From NCBI RefSeq assembly GCF_001641695.1, contig NZ_LSEF01000100.1:61141-125140 (forward strand): DNA of 64,000 nt, in the 5' to 3' direction. Position 1 is the stretch's first letter. The number at the start of each line of letters is the position of its first letter. This document shows, in pieces, positions 1 to 8,832 of the stretch. Source of the stretch: Bradyrhizobium neotropicale (GTDB taxonomy: Bacteria > Pseudomonadota > Alphaproteobacteria > Rhizobiales > Xanthobacteraceae). The translations under genes and the position numbers were made by a program. The notes beneath the pieces were generated by a model. It was not told the DNA's origin, made no database searches, and worked only from the letters and a program-made list of their open reading frames with translations.

Positions 1-2
1 CC

Positions 3-683
3 ACCTCGCGCGCGTTGATCGAGCAGGAAGGGCGCAAGGCCAAATACGTGCTGGTGACGGAGCCGGCGCGCGACGGCGGCAAGATCGTCACCGGACGCAA
101 GGGCGTCGGGCGGTTCGAGGTGTTCATCAGGGGCGTGCCCGCACATGCCGGCACACGGCCCGAAGACGGCCGCAGCGCCATCCGCGAGCTCGCCAACGTC
201 ATCCAGGCGCTCGAAGGAATGAACGATCTCAAGCGCGGCGTCACCGTCAATGTCGGCGTGGTGCGCGGCGGCACGCGACCCAACGTGACGCCGGAAGAGG
301 CCTATGCCGAAGTCGATCTGCGCGTCCCCAGCTTCGCCGATGCGGAGGAATTCGTCGGCAAGATTCTCGGACTGAAGTCGAAGACCGACGGCGTCACCGT
401 TGAGGTCACCGGCGATCTCAATCGTCCGCCGTACGAGAAGAGCAATTCGGGCGCCGCGCTGTTCGAGCACGCGAAGACGCTCGCCGCCGAGCTCGGCCTC
501 GAGCTGATCGACGTCCACACCGGCGGCGGCTCCGACGGCAATTTCACCGCCGCGCACACCGGCACGCTCGACGGCCTCGGCGTCGACGGCAAGGGCGCCC
601 ACACTCATTATGAGCAGCTCTACATCTCGTCGCTCGAGCCGCGCGCGCGGCTGCTCTATCGGCTTTATCAGACGCTGCAATGA
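3..683 (+). CDS. M20 family metallopeptidase (glutamate carboxypeptidase-like), C-terminal part
   Basis: The reading frame is open from the left edge, so the N-terminus lies outside the window; 226 residues are visible. The segment fits the C-terminal half of M20/M28-type zinc peptidases of the carboxypeptidase G2 group. It shows the dimerisation-domain opening GVPAHAGTRPEDGRSAI, then NVGVVRGGTRPNVTPEEA, and near the end GGGSDGNFTA and the metal-ligand region GAHTHYEQLY. Such enzymes remove C-terminal amino acids from peptides or folate-like amides; the substrate here cannot be told. Its TGA overlaps the ATG of trmB (ATGA), so the two are probably co-transcribed. The family is clear and the exact function open. 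Confidence 0.85.
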   Translation, partial: TSRALIEQEGRKAKYVLVTEPARDGGKIVTGRKGVGRFEVFIRGVPAHAGTRPEDGRSAIRELANVIQALEGMNDLKRGVTVNVGVVRGGTRPNVTPEEAYAEVDLRVPSFADAEEFVGKILGLKSKTDGVTVEVTGDLNRPPYEKSNSGAALFEHAKTLAAELGLELIDVHTGGGSDGNFTAAHTGTLDGLGVDGKGAHTHYEQLYISSLEPRARLLYRLYQTLQ

Positions 684-1393
684 ACGACGACAAGCTGCAC
701 CCGCGCCGCACTGAAGACAACGAGCGCGCCTTCTTCGGACGCCGCAAGGGCCACAAGCTCAGGCAGCACCAGGCCGACCTCGTCGACAATTTGCTGCCGC
801 ATCTGGCGCTCGACATCGAGAGCGAAGCGCCCGCAAATGTCGTCGAGATCTTCGATCCGGCCGCGGGCGATCTCAGGCTCGAGATCGGCTTTGGCGGCGG
901 CGAGCATCTCGCGGCGGAAGCCCAGCTCTTTCCCGCGACCGGCTTCATCGGCTGCGAGCCCTATGTCAACGGCATGGCGAAAATCCTCGCGCAGATCGAG
1001 GCCGGCAACATCGGCAACATCCGCCTGTTCGCGGGCGATGCCGCCGAGCTGCTCGCCTGGCTGCCGCAGGCATCGCTGTCGCGGATCGACCTGATCCATC
1101 CCGACCCCTGGCCGAAACGGCGACACTGGAAGCGACGCTTCGTCCAGGACAAGAGCATCGCGGCGATGGCGCGCGTGCTGAAGGCGGGCGGTGAATTCCG
1201 CTTCGTCTGCGACATCGACGATTACTGCGCCTGGACGCTGTCGCATCTCGCACGCTCGCCGGACTTCCAATGGCTCGCGGAGCGCGCCGATGATTTCCGC
1301 CTACCCTGGGTCGGCTACACCATGACCCGCTACGGCAGGAAGGCCGCGCGCGAGGGACGCAAGGCGGCGTATCTGCGGTTTCGGAGGCTCTAG
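680..1393 (+). CDS. trmB: tRNA (guanine-N7-)-methyltransferase
   Basis: TrmB methylates N7 of G46 in the variable loop of tRNAs using S-adenosylmethionine, in the cytosol. The 237-residue protein has the SAM-binding glycine motif EIGFGGGEHL around residue 70 and the TrmB signature HPDPWPKRRHWKRRF around residue 140, which carries the catalytic Asp region. The length is normal for the family. The start ATG overlaps the stop of the upstream peptidase by four bases. The stop codon TAG overlaps the stop of the convergent DUF2336 gene in a shared CTAG, so there is no intergenic space at the 3' end. Confidence 0.95.
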   Translation: MNDDKLHPRRTEDNERAFFGRRKGHKLRQHQADLVDNLLPHLALDIESEAPANVVEIFDPAAGDLRLEIGFGGGEHLAAEAQLFPATGFIGCEPYVNGMAKILAQIEAGNIGNIRLFAGDAAELLAWLPQASLSRIDLIHPDPWPKRRHWKRRFVQDKSIAAMARVLKAGGEFRFVCDIDDYCAWTLSHLARSPDFQWLAERADDFRLPWVGYTMTRYGRKAAREGRKAAYLRFRRL

Positions 1394-2472
1394 ACCGTCT
1401 GCCGGTTGCGCCAGAAAGTCACGACGCGCTCGGCGGTCGAGGGCATCAGGCGCGTGAAGTTGGTGCGGGCCGCTTCGATGTCGGCGTCGGCCGGCGCGCG
1501 AGATGGGCCGTACCACAGCAGGATGAGCGCGCGCACGGTCGGCCAACCGAGATTCAAGACACGGCCAACGATCAGAATCGGATCATAGCGGTCGCCTCCG
1601 ATCAGGCGATCGAGGGTCGCGAGCCTGAGGCCTGACATCGCGGAGAGCGCCGCGATCGATTCCTCGTATTTGTGCGCCTTGGCGAAGCCGAGCAGCGCGC
1701 TCTCGCCGAGATGCCCCTCGCGCTGCAGGGTGAGCACGGTGCGCTGCGCCGCCGAAAAATCGCGCCGCGGTCCGGGCGGCAGCGCCGCTTCCTCGATCGC
1801 AGTCATGGCGCGCTTGATCTCGACCTGGCGAACCGGATTGACCACGCTGGACAGGCGGCGGCGAATGACGTCGAGCGTGCCGTCGAGAAGCTCCTTCAGA
1901 TGGTCGCCCGAGAGATCCTCGCGTTGACCGAGCTTGAGCGTCAGCACGCCGTCCTGCGAGGCACGCTTGACCAGCTCGGAGTAGCTGCCCGGCGAGAACA
2001 CCGCACCGGCATTGCCGGCGGCGCGACGAACCACCTCGCGATCGCCGCGCTCGACCAGCACGTCGGTGACCTTCGTCGACAAGGTCGGCCGCTCCGTCAT
2101 CGCCAGCAGGTGGCCCTGCCCCTTCAGCCGCGCGATTTCGATCAGTGCGGCTTCGTCGAGCACGGGCGAGCGGCGCAGCACCGGACCGGCCACCATGATC
2201 TCGTTCTCGCGGGCGAGCTGCCTCACCAGATGGCACGGCGCGTTGTTGAGCCTCGAGAAGCGCTCGGCGAGATCGACGCGCGAGGCAAGCTCGGCATGCG
2301 GGACGAGGTCGATCAGGAGATCGTCGAACAGCGCAACGAGGTCGGGGCGGAGCTTTGCGGAATCCTGGAAGAACAATTCGGCGATGGCGCGCGCCACCTC
2401 GCCGCGACGCCGCGGATCGCCGCGTTTGACGATATCGTCCAGTCCGGGGATGAGCGACGTGGCAACGGTCAT
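1390..2472 (-). CDS. DUF2336 domain-containing protein
   Basis: This is a 360-residue, mostly helical, Arg/Leu/Ala-rich protein of the DUF2336 family, common in alphaproteobacteria and of unknown function. I chose the internal ATG at 2472 (MTVATSLIPGLDDIVKRGDP) because family members begin this way; an upstream in-frame ATG at 2595 would add 41 poorly conserved residues. The pattern of short helical repeats (for example SPVLDEAALIEIARLKGQGH) resembles HEAT-like repeats, which would suit a protein-protein scaffold, but this is inference. No signal peptide or membrane segment is seen. It is convergent with trmB and their stop codons overlap. Confidence 0.8.
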   Translation of the reverse strand: MTVATSLIPGLDDIVKRGDPRRRGEVARAIAELFFQDSAKLRPDLVALFDDLLIDLVPHAELASRVDLAERFSRLNNAPCHLVRQLARENEIMVAGPVLRRSPVLDEAALIEIARLKGQGHLLAMTERPTLSTKVTDVLVERGDREVVRRAAGNAGAVFSPGSYSELVKRASQDGVLTLKLGQREDLSGDHLKELLDGTLDVIRRRLSSVVNPVRQVEIKRAMTAIEEAALPPGPRRDFSAAQRTVLTLQREGHLGESALLGFAKAHKYEESIAALSAMSGLRLATLDRLIGGDRYDPILIVGRVLNLGWPTVRALILLWYGPSRAPADADIEAARTNFTRLMPSTAERVVTFWRNRQTV

Positions 2473-2621
2473 GGAACGCAACTCGAATCTGGCACGCCGC
2501 GGGTGCGCCATAGGCTCAAGCCGCCCCACGATCGGCAAATTTAGGCCCCCTTGATGAAGGAAGCGTTGCGCTGGGAGCAGGCAAACCGGGCGCAAAAAGC
2601 CAACCGCCGGCTGCGATGGGC

Positions 2622-2650
2622 CTTGTCCGGGGGGGTGGAAAGCGCTATAT
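2622..2650 (+). promoter_or_regulatory. Predicted housekeeping promoter of the rimP-nusA-infB operon
   Basis: CTTGTC at 2622-2627 and CTATAT at 2645-2650 are separated by exactly 17 bases. This differs from the rhizobial vegetative sigma consensus CTTGAC-N17-CTATAT at one position only. Transcription would start near 2657, leaving a leader of nearly 190 nt before the rimP ATG. The upstream gene points the other way, so this is the natural operon promoter. Confidence 0.6.
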
Positions 2651-2687
2651 CAACACCAACTTAATCTTCTCATACGATCCGCGTAGT

Positions 2688-2717
2688 GAGGGTGGGCCCG
2701 AAAGGACCCGCTCTTTT
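2688..2717 (+). terminator. Hairpin plus T-run in the rimP leader (attenuator-like)
   Basis: GAGGGTGGGCCC and GGACCCGCTC flank a GAAA loop and can form an imperfect GC-rich stem with small bulges, followed by CTTTTTTATT. It has the form of an intrinsic terminator but lies about 30 nt after the predicted start site and about 125 nt before the rimP ATG, so any termination here would be premature. Because the operon encodes NusA, a feedback attenuator is an attractive reading, but that is inference. Confidence 0.55.
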
Positions 2718-2843
2718 TTATTACCTGAGCGCGGCTTGGCGGAAGAAGAGCGGCCCGACGGCTTGTCGGAGCCGAGGACGTAGCGAAGCAGCCTCTGAAG
2801 CGTTGTAACCAAGCCTTAACCATCGAGCGCCTTGACCCTGAAT

Positions 2844-3599
2844 ATGACCGAACCGAACCCTGGTTCCACGGATGCCGAGTTGCTGGCCGAGCCGCGGCTT
2901 GTGGTCGAGCCGGGCGTGGCGGCACGGGTGTCGGCGATCGCAGGCCCGGTGCTCGAGGGCATGGGCTACCGCTTGGTGCGGATCCGGATTTCCGGCGAGG
3001 CCGGCTGCACCGTGCAGATCATGGCCGAACGTCCCGACGGTTCGATGCAACTCGAGGATTGCGAGGCGATCTCGCGGGCGCTGTCGCCCGTGCTCGACGT
3101 CGCCGACCCCATCGATCGCGCCTATCGGCTGGAAATCTCCTCGCCGGGAATCGACCGGCCGCTGGTGCGGCGCACCGATTTCGAGCGGTATACGGGGCAT
3201 CTCGTCAGGATCGAAATGGCGGTCGCCCATGAGGGACGAAAGCGCTTCCGCGGCACGCTGGCCGGCGTCGAAGGCGATCGCGTGCGGATCAAGCGCGACG
3301 ACGTCAAGGCCGGCGACGAGGCCGAGGTTCTCCTGGTCATGGAGGATATCGGCGACGCACGGCTGGTGCTGACCGACGAGCTGATCGCGGAGTCCATGCG
3401 CCGCGGTAAGGCCGAGGCGCGCGAGATGCGCCGCAATCTCGGGCTGGAGCCGCCGCAGGCCCCGCATGCTAAGATCAGCGAGAAGACGACAAAGAACACG
3501 AAGCCGAAGAAAAAGCCGGCACCGAAGAACACCAAGCAACATCGCCTTGCCGCAGAACGCGCGCGGCGCGGCGAAATCGAGCCTGACGAAGGAGACTAG
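2844..3599 (+). CDS. rimP: Ribosome maturation factor RimP
   Basis: RimP assists late assembly of the 30S subunit. The 251-residue product has the N-terminal RimP domain (GMGYRLVRIRI around residue 45, then YRLEISSPGIDRPLVRRTDF around residue 100) and the SH3-like C-terminal domain to about residue 175. It continues into a Lys/Arg-rich tail of roughly 60 residues, longer than in E. coli but usual in alphaproteobacteria. I took the ATG at 2844; a TTG four codons upstream is also in frame. It is the first gene of the operon, two bases before nusA, and is preceded by a hairpin leader. Confidence 0.95.
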   Translation: MTEPNPGSTDAELLAEPRLVVEPGVAARVSAIAGPVLEGMGYRLVRIRISGEAGCTVQIMAERPDGSMQLEDCEAISRALSPVLDVADPIDRAYRLEISSPGIDRPLVRRTDFERYTGHLVRIEMAVAHEGRKRFRGTLAGVEGDRVRIKRDDVKAGDEAEVLLVMEDIGDARLVLTDELIAESMRRGKAEAREMRRNLGLEPPQAPHAKISEKTTKNTKPKKKPAPKNTKQHRLAAERARRGEIEPDEGD

Positions 3600-3601
3600 C
3601 C

Positions 3602-5212
3602 ATGGCAGTCAGCGCCAATCGACTCGAACTGCTCCAGATCGCCGACGCCGTTGCGCGCGAGAAATCGATCGACCGCAGCATCGTCATCGCCGCGATGGAG
3701 GACGCCATCGCGAAGGCGGCGCGCGCCCGTTACGGCAGCGAGACTGACGTTCACGCCGAAATCGACCCGAAGAAGGGCGAGCTCCGTCTGTCGCGCCACA
3801 TGCTGGTGGTCGAGAAGGTCGAAAACCATTCCAACCAGATTTCGCTGACGGACGCGCAGCGCGCCAATCCCGGCGCCCAGGTCGGCGATACCATTGCCGA
3901 CACCCTGCCGCCGCTCGAGTACGGCCGCATCGCCGCTCAGTCGGCCAAGCAGGTGATCGTGCAGAAGGTGCGCGAGGCCGAGCGCGACCGGCAATATCAG
4001 GAATTCAAGGATCGCATCGGCGACATCGTCAACGGCGTCGTCAAGCGCGTCGAATATGGCAGCGTGATCGTCGATCTCGGCCGTGGCGAAGCCATCATCC
4101 GCCGCGACGAGATGCTGCCGCGCGAGGTCTTCCGGAACGGTGACCGCGTCCGCGCCTATATTTTCGACGTGCGTCGCGAGACCCGCGGCCCGCAGATCTT
4201 CCTCTCCCGCACCCACCCGCAGTTCATGGCGAAGCTGTTCGCGCAGGAAGTGCCGGAAATCTATGACGGCATCGTCGAGATCAAGGCGGTGGCCCGCGAC
4301 CCCGGCTCGCGCGCGAAAATCGGCGTGATTTCCCGCGATTCGTCGGTCGATCCGGTCGGCGCCTGCGTCGGTATGCGTGGCTCGCGCGTGCAGGCTGTGG
4401 TGAACGAGCTGCAGGGCGAGAAGATCGACATCATTCCCTGGTCGCCCGATATCGCGACCTTCGTGGTCAACGCGCTGGCGCCGGCCGAAGTGTCCAAGGT
4501 CGTCATCGACGAGGACCGCGAGCGCATCGAGGTCGTGGTTCCCGATACCAACAACCAGCTGTCGCTGGCGATCGGCCGCCGCGGCCAGAACGTCCGTCTC
4601 GCCTCGCAGCTCACCGGCTGGGACATCGACATCCTGACCGAGCAGGAGGAATCGGAGCGCCGCCAGGCCGATTTCGAGAACTCCACCCGCGTCTTCATGG
4701 AATCGCTCAATGTCGACGAGGTGGTCGGCCAGCTGCTGGCGTCCGAAGGCTTCACCTCGGTCGAGGAGCTCGCCATGGTGGAAGTCAAGGAACTCGCCGG
4801 CATCGAAGGTTTCGACGAGGAGACCGCGCAGGAGCTCCAGAACCGGGCGCGCGAATATCTCGAGCAGCAGGAAGCCGAGCTCGAAGCCCGTCGCAAGGAA
4901 CTCGGTGTCGAGGACGCGCTCAAGGACGTGCCGGGCGTGACCTCGAAGATGCTGGTGAAGTTCGGCGAGAACGACATCAAGACCGTCGAGGATCTCGCCG
5001 GCTGCGCCACCGACGACCTGGTCGGCTGGACCGAGCGCAAGGAAGGTGGCGAGTCCACCAAATATCCGGGCGCACTCGACGGCATCGACATCTCCCGCGA
5101 CGATGCCGAAGCCATGATCATGCAGGCCCGCGTCAAGGCCGGCTGGATCACCGAGGCCGACCTTGCGAAGCCCGCCGAAGAGGCTGAGGCGACCGAAGAT
5201 CAGCCGGCTTAA
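3602..5212 (+). CDS. nusA: Transcription termination/antitermination factor NusA
   Basis: NusA binds RNA polymerase and controls pausing, termination and antitermination. The 536-residue protein has the N-terminal polymerase-binding domain (1-135), an S1 domain (about 136-200, GVVKRVEYGSVIVDLGRGEA), two KH domains (GACVGMRGSRVQ around residue 256 and AIGRRGQNVRLASQLTGWDI around residue 323), and two C-terminal helical repeats (about 365-420 and 440-520). The tail is acidic. This matches the long NusA form with AR repeats. The ATG follows the rimP stop by two bases. Confidence 0.97.
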   Translation: MAVSANRLELLQIADAVAREKSIDRSIVIAAMEDAIAKAARARYGSETDVHAEIDPKKGELRLSRHMLVVEKVENHSNQISLTDAQRANPGAQVGDTIADTLPPLEYGRIAAQSAKQVIVQKVREAERDRQYQEFKDRIGDIVNGVVKRVEYGSVIVDLGRGEAIIRRDEMLPREVFRNGDRVRAYIFDVRRETRGPQIFLSRTHPQFMAKLFAQEVPEIYDGIVEIKAVARDPGSRAKIGVISRDSSVDPVGACVGMRGSRVQAVVNELQGEKIDIIPWSPDIATFVVNALAPAEVSKVVIDEDRERIEVVVPDTNNQLSLAIGRRGQNVRLASQLTGWDIDILTEQEESERRQADFENSTRVFMESLNVDEVVGQLLASEGFTSVEELAMVEVKELAGIEGFDEETAQELQNRAREYLEQQEAELEARRKELGVEDALKDVPGVTSKMLVKFGENDIKTVEDLAGCATDDLVGWTERKEGGESTKYPGALDGIDISRDDAEAMIMQARVKAGWITEADLAKPAEEAEATEDQPA

Positions 5213-5235
5213 GGGCAACAGGAGATGTCGCCCGG

Positions 5236-5919
5236 ATGCTCGCTCATTCTGACCCCGAACTCGACCATGGACCGCGGACCGAAAGGTCCGCGACCATGCG
5301 GATGTGCGTGGTCAGCCGCGAGGTCCGGCCGATCGACGAGCTGATCCGCTTCGTCGTATCACCCCAGGGCGACATAGTTCCCGATCTCAAGCGCAAGCTG
5401 CCCGGACGGGGCATGTGGATCACCGCATCGCGCAAGGCGGTTGCGGAAGCCGTTCGCCGTCACCAATTTAGCAAAGCCTTCAAGCGCGACCTGCGCATTC
5501 CTCCGACGCTCCCGCTCGACACCGAGACGCTCCTGGTTCGGAGCGTGGCCGAAGCGCTCGCGATTTCCGCCAAAGCGGGCCAGGTGGTGGCCGGTTTTGG
5601 CAAGGTCGAAAGCGCCTTGCGGGGGGGCACGGTCGAGGTCCTGATCCATGCCAGCGACGGGGCCCCGGACGGAATCCGCAAATTAGACACGCTGGCACGG
5701 CAAAATGACGGGAATCGCGGCACCAAGCCGCCGATTCCCATCGTTACCGCATTGAAATCGGCAGAATTGGATTTGGCACTTACCCGGTCAAATGTGATAC
5801 ATGCTGCGCTGCTCGCGGGCCCGGCGAGCAGGACATTCCTGTCACGTAGCCAGATGCTGGTCCGATACCGGCTGGCGGACGATGACAAGACTGCCGAAAA
5901 TCACGGCCAGGATTTCTGA
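5236..5919 (+). CDS. YlxR-family RNA-binding protein (DUF448) with L7Ae-like C-terminal half
   Basis: The 227-residue protein contains the YlxR/DUF448 fold near the N-terminus (CVVSREVRPIDELIRFV, then KLPGRGMWI), which has a conserved basic surface and is thought to bind RNA. Residues from about 110 on (VLIHASDGAPDGIRKLD) look like the L7Ae/YlxQ-type domain that often follows. The position between nusA and infB is the usual one. Fused YlxR-YlxQ forms are common in alphaproteobacteria. Its precise role is not settled in the family. Confidence 0.88.
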   Translation: MLAHSDPELDHGPRTERSATMRMCVVSREVRPIDELIRFVVSPQGDIVPDLKRKLPGRGMWITASRKAVAEAVRRHQFSKAFKRDLRIPPTLPLDTETLLVRSVAEALAISAKAGQVVAGFGKVESALRGGTVEVLIHASDGAPDGIRKLDTLARQNDGNRGTKPPIPIVTALKSAELDLALTRSNVIHAALLAGPASRTFLSRSQMLVRYRLADDDKTAENHGQDF

Positions 5920-5988
5920 AGACAACGACAAACCGGACGATGGTGCGGCAACGCACAACGTTAACAAGATCAAGATTGGGACTACTGA

Positions 5989-8676
5989 ATGGTTGATACC
6001 AAGACCCCTGGCGACAAGAAGCTGAGCGTTCCGAGCAAGACGCTATCGCTCAAGCCGCGCGTCGAGACGGGCACCGTGCGCCAGAGCTTCAGCCATGGCC
6101 GGAGCAAGCAGGTCGTGGTCGAAAAGCGCGGCAAGCGCCGCATCGGCGACACTGGCCCCGAACCGCAGGCTGCCGAGGTCGTTGCGAAGCCGGCGCCGGC
6201 CGCGCCCGCTCCGTCGCGCCCGGCTCCGCCGCCCGCCCAGCCGCGCAACGCCGGTTCCGGCGTGGTGCTGCGTACCCTGACCGAGGATGAGCGCTCCGCC
6301 CGCGCCAGCGCGCTGGCCGATGCCAAGCTGCGCGAAGTCGAGGAACGCCGCCAGGCCGAGGAAGAAGCCCAGCGCCGCGCCGTCCGCGAGGCCGCCGAAC
6401 GCGCCGAGCGCGAAGCCGCCGAAGCCCGCCGCAAGGCCGAGGAAGAGCGCCACCGTCACGAGGACGAAGCCAAGCGCAAGGCTGAGACCGAGGCCAAGAA
6501 GCGTTTCGGCGAAGGCGAGCAGCCGCAATCGGCCGCACGTACCGGGACGGCTGCACCGGCCGCTCCGGCGCCACGCCCCGCAACGACCACCGCGCGGCCG
6601 ACGGCCTCCGCGGCCCGGCCCGCGACGACCACACAGCGGCCGGCTGGCCCCGCAGGTCGCGCCCCCGCGGTCGCGGCCGGACCGGACGAGGATGAGGGTC
6701 CGCGCCAGATCCGTCGCGGTCCCGGCGGCGCCGCGCGTCCTGCGGCAGCCCCCAAGACCACCCACAAGCCCGGCCCGCAGAAGGAGCGCGGCCGCCTGAC
6801 CGTCGTCACCGCGCTCAACGCCGACGACGTGCGCGAGCGCTCGATCGCCTCGTTCCGCCGCCGCACCCAGCGCCTGAAGGGCCATGCCTCGAACGAGCCG
6901 AAGGAAAAGCTCATCCGCGAGGTGACGATCCCGGAAGCGATCACCATCCAGGAACTCGCCAACCGCATGTCCGAGCGCGCGGTCGACGTCATCCGCATGC
7001 TGATGAAGCAGGGCGCGATGCATAAGATCACCGACGTGATCGACGCCGACACCGCGCAGCTCATCGCCGAAGAACTCGGCCACACCGTGAAGCGCGTCGC
7101 TGCCTCCGACGTCGAAGAGGGCCTGTTCGACACCGTCGATGATTCCACCGATACCGAGCCGCGTTCGCCGGTCGTGACCGTGATGGGCCACGTCGACCAC
7201 GGCAAGACCTCGCTGCTCGACGCGCTCCGTCACGCCAATGTGGTCTCGGGCGAAGCCGGCGGCATCACTCAGCATATCGGCGCCTATCAGGTGTCATCGC
7301 CCGAAACCGGCAAGAAGATCACCTTCATCGACACGCCCGGCCACGCCGCGTTCACCGCGATGCGCGCCCGCGGCGCCAAGGTGACCGACATCGTCGTGCT
7401 GGTGGTTGCGGCCGATGACGGCGTGATGCCGCAGACGGTCGAAGCCATCAACCACGCCAAGGCGGCGCGCGTGCCGATCATCGTTGCCATCAACAAGATC
7501 GACAAGCCGGACGCCAAGCCGGAGCGCGTGCGCACCGAGCTGCTCCAGCACGAGGTGCAGGTCGAATCGTTCGGCGGCGAAGTCGTCGACGTCGAGGTGT
7601 CCGCCAAGAACAAGACCAATCTCGACAAGCTGCTCGAGATGATCGCGCTGCAGGCCGAAATCCTCGACCTGAAGACCAATTCGCACCGCCCGGCCGAAGG
7701 CACCGTGATCGAGGCCAAGCTCGACCGCGGCCGCGGCCCGGTCGCGACCGTGCTGGTTCAGCGCGGCACGCTTCGTGTCGGCGACATCATCGTCGCCGGC
7801 GCCGAGATGGGCCGCGTCCGCGCGCTGATCTCGGACCAGGGCGAGACGGTTCAGGAGGCCGGTCCCTCGGTGCCGGTCGAGGTGCTCGGCTTCAACGGCC
7901 CGCCCGAGGCCGGCGATCGCCTCGCGGTGGTCGAGAACGAAGCCCGCGCCCGCCAGATCACCAGCTACCGTGCGCACCAGAAGCGCGAGAACGCCGCGGC
8001 CTCTATCTCCGGCATGCGCGGCTCGCTCGAGCAGATGATGTCGCAGTTGAAGACGGCGGGCCGCAAGGAATTCCCGCTGATCGTCAAGGCCGACGTGCAG
8101 GGCTCGCTGGAAGCGATCCTCGGCTCGCTGGAGAAGCTCGGCACCGACGAAGTCGCAGCCCGCATCCTGCATGCCGGTGTCGGCGGTATCTCGGAATCCG
8201 ACGTGACGCTCGCGGAAGGCTTCAACGCCGCGATCATCGGCTTCTCGGTTCGCGCCAACAAGGAGGCGGCCGCGGCCGCCAAGCGCAACGGCATCGAGAT
8301 CCGCTACTACAACATCATCTACGACCTCGTGGACGACGTGAAGAAGGCGATGAGCGGCCTGCTCGCGCCGACCCTGCGCGAAACCATGCTGGGCAATGCC
8401 GAGATCCTGGAGATCTTCAACATCTCCAAGGTCGGCAAGGTCGCCGGCTGCCGCGTCACCGACGGTACCGTGGAACGCGGCGCCAATGTGCGCCTGATCC
8501 GCGACAACGTCGTCGTGCACGAGGGCAAGCTGTCGACGCTGAAGCGCTTCAAGGACGAAGTGAAGGAAGTCCAGGCCGGCCAGGAATGCGGCATGGCCTT
8601 CGAGAGCTACCACGACATGCGCGTGGGCGACGTGATCGAGTGTTATCGAGTGGAGACGATCCAGCGCTCCCTGTAA
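5989..8676 (+). CDS. infB: Translation initiation factor IF-2
   Basis: IF-2 is the GTPase that delivers fMet-tRNA to the 30S subunit. The 895-residue protein starts with a low-complexity region of about 260 residues, rich in Ala, Glu, Lys, Arg and Pro, with a charged coiled-coil-like stretch around 100-165. The IF2_N domain follows (IPEAITIQELANRMSERAVD, about 310-360). The G domain has the P-loop GHVDHGKT (from Gly400), DTPGH and NKIDKP; domains II, III and IV complete the protein. It lies about 70 nt after the ylxR homologue and belongs to the same operon. Confidence 0.97.
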   Translation: MVDTKTPGDKKLSVPSKTLSLKPRVETGTVRQSFSHGRSKQVVVEKRGKRRIGDTGPEPQAAEVVAKPAPAAPAPSRPAPPPAQPRNAGSGVVLRTLTEDERSARASALADAKLREVEERRQAEEEAQRRAVREAAERAEREAAEARRKAEEERHRHEDEAKRKAETEAKKRFGEGEQPQSAARTGTAAPAAPAPRPATTTARPTASAARPATTTQRPAGPAGRAPAVAAGPDEDEGPRQIRRGPGGAARPAAAPKTTHKPGPQKERGRLTVVTALNADDVRERSIASFRRRTQRLKGHASNEPKEKLIREVTIPEAITIQELANRMSERAVDVIRMLMKQGAMHKITDVIDADTAQLIAEELGHTVKRVAASDVEEGLFDTVDDSTDTEPRSPVVTVMGHVDHGKTSLLDALRHANVVSGEAGGITQHIGAYQVSSPETGKKITFIDTPGHAAFTAMRARGAKVTDIVVLVVAADDGVMPQTVEAINHAKAARVPIIVAINKIDKPDAKPERVRTELLQHEVQVESFGGEVVDVEVSAKNKTNLDKLLEMIALQAEILDLKTNSHRPAEGTVIEAKLDRGRGPVATVLVQRGTLRVGDIIVAGAEMGRVRALISDQGETVQEAGPSVPVEVLGFNGPPEAGDRLAVVENEARARQITSYRAHQKRENAAASISGMRGSLEQMMSQLKTAGRKEFPLIVKADVQGSLEAILGSLEKLGTDEVAARILHAGVGGISESDVTLAEGFNAAIIGFSVRANKEAAAAAKRNGIEIRYYNIIYDLVDDVKKAMSGLLAPTLRETMLGNAEILEIFNISKVGKVAGCRVTDGTVERGANVRLIRDNVVVHEGKLSTLKRFKDEVKEVQAGQECGMAFESYHDMRVGDVIECYRVETIQRSL

Positions 8677-8728
8677 GTCCAAATCTTACCGAAGCGCTCG
8701 GATCTTTTTGAATTGAAATTGCGGGAGT

Positions 8729-8758
8729 GCGGATGGCCGGATTTTTCCGGCCATCCGC
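8729..8758 (+). other. Long hairpin in the infB-rbfA spacer (first of two)
   Basis: GCGGATGGCCGG at 8729-8740 and CCGGCCATCCGC at 8747-8758 form a perfect 12-bp stem with an ATTTTT loop. No T-run follows, so it is not an obvious terminator; mRNA processing or stabilisation of the infB end is possible. Confidence 0.6.
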
Positions 8759-8788
8759 GCCTCATTCGTTGCAGCAGGACAAATGACA

Positions 8789-8813
8789 ATGCCCGTGTCC
8801 CAAACACGGGCAT
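8789..8813 (+). other. Second hairpin just upstream of rbfA
   Basis: ATGCCCGTGT at 8789-8798 and ACACGGGCAT at 8804-8813 form a perfect 10-bp stem with a CCCAA loop. It ends a few bases before the rbfA ribosome-binding site (GAGGTGA, 8817-8823), so it could influence rbfA translation. That is inference. Confidence 0.55.
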
Positions 8814-8832
8814 GGCGAGGTGATTTTCGAGA

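Noticed and set aside
3596..5218. 540-codon open frame opposite nusA
   Set aside because: Antisense shadow; NusA has all domains on the plus strand.
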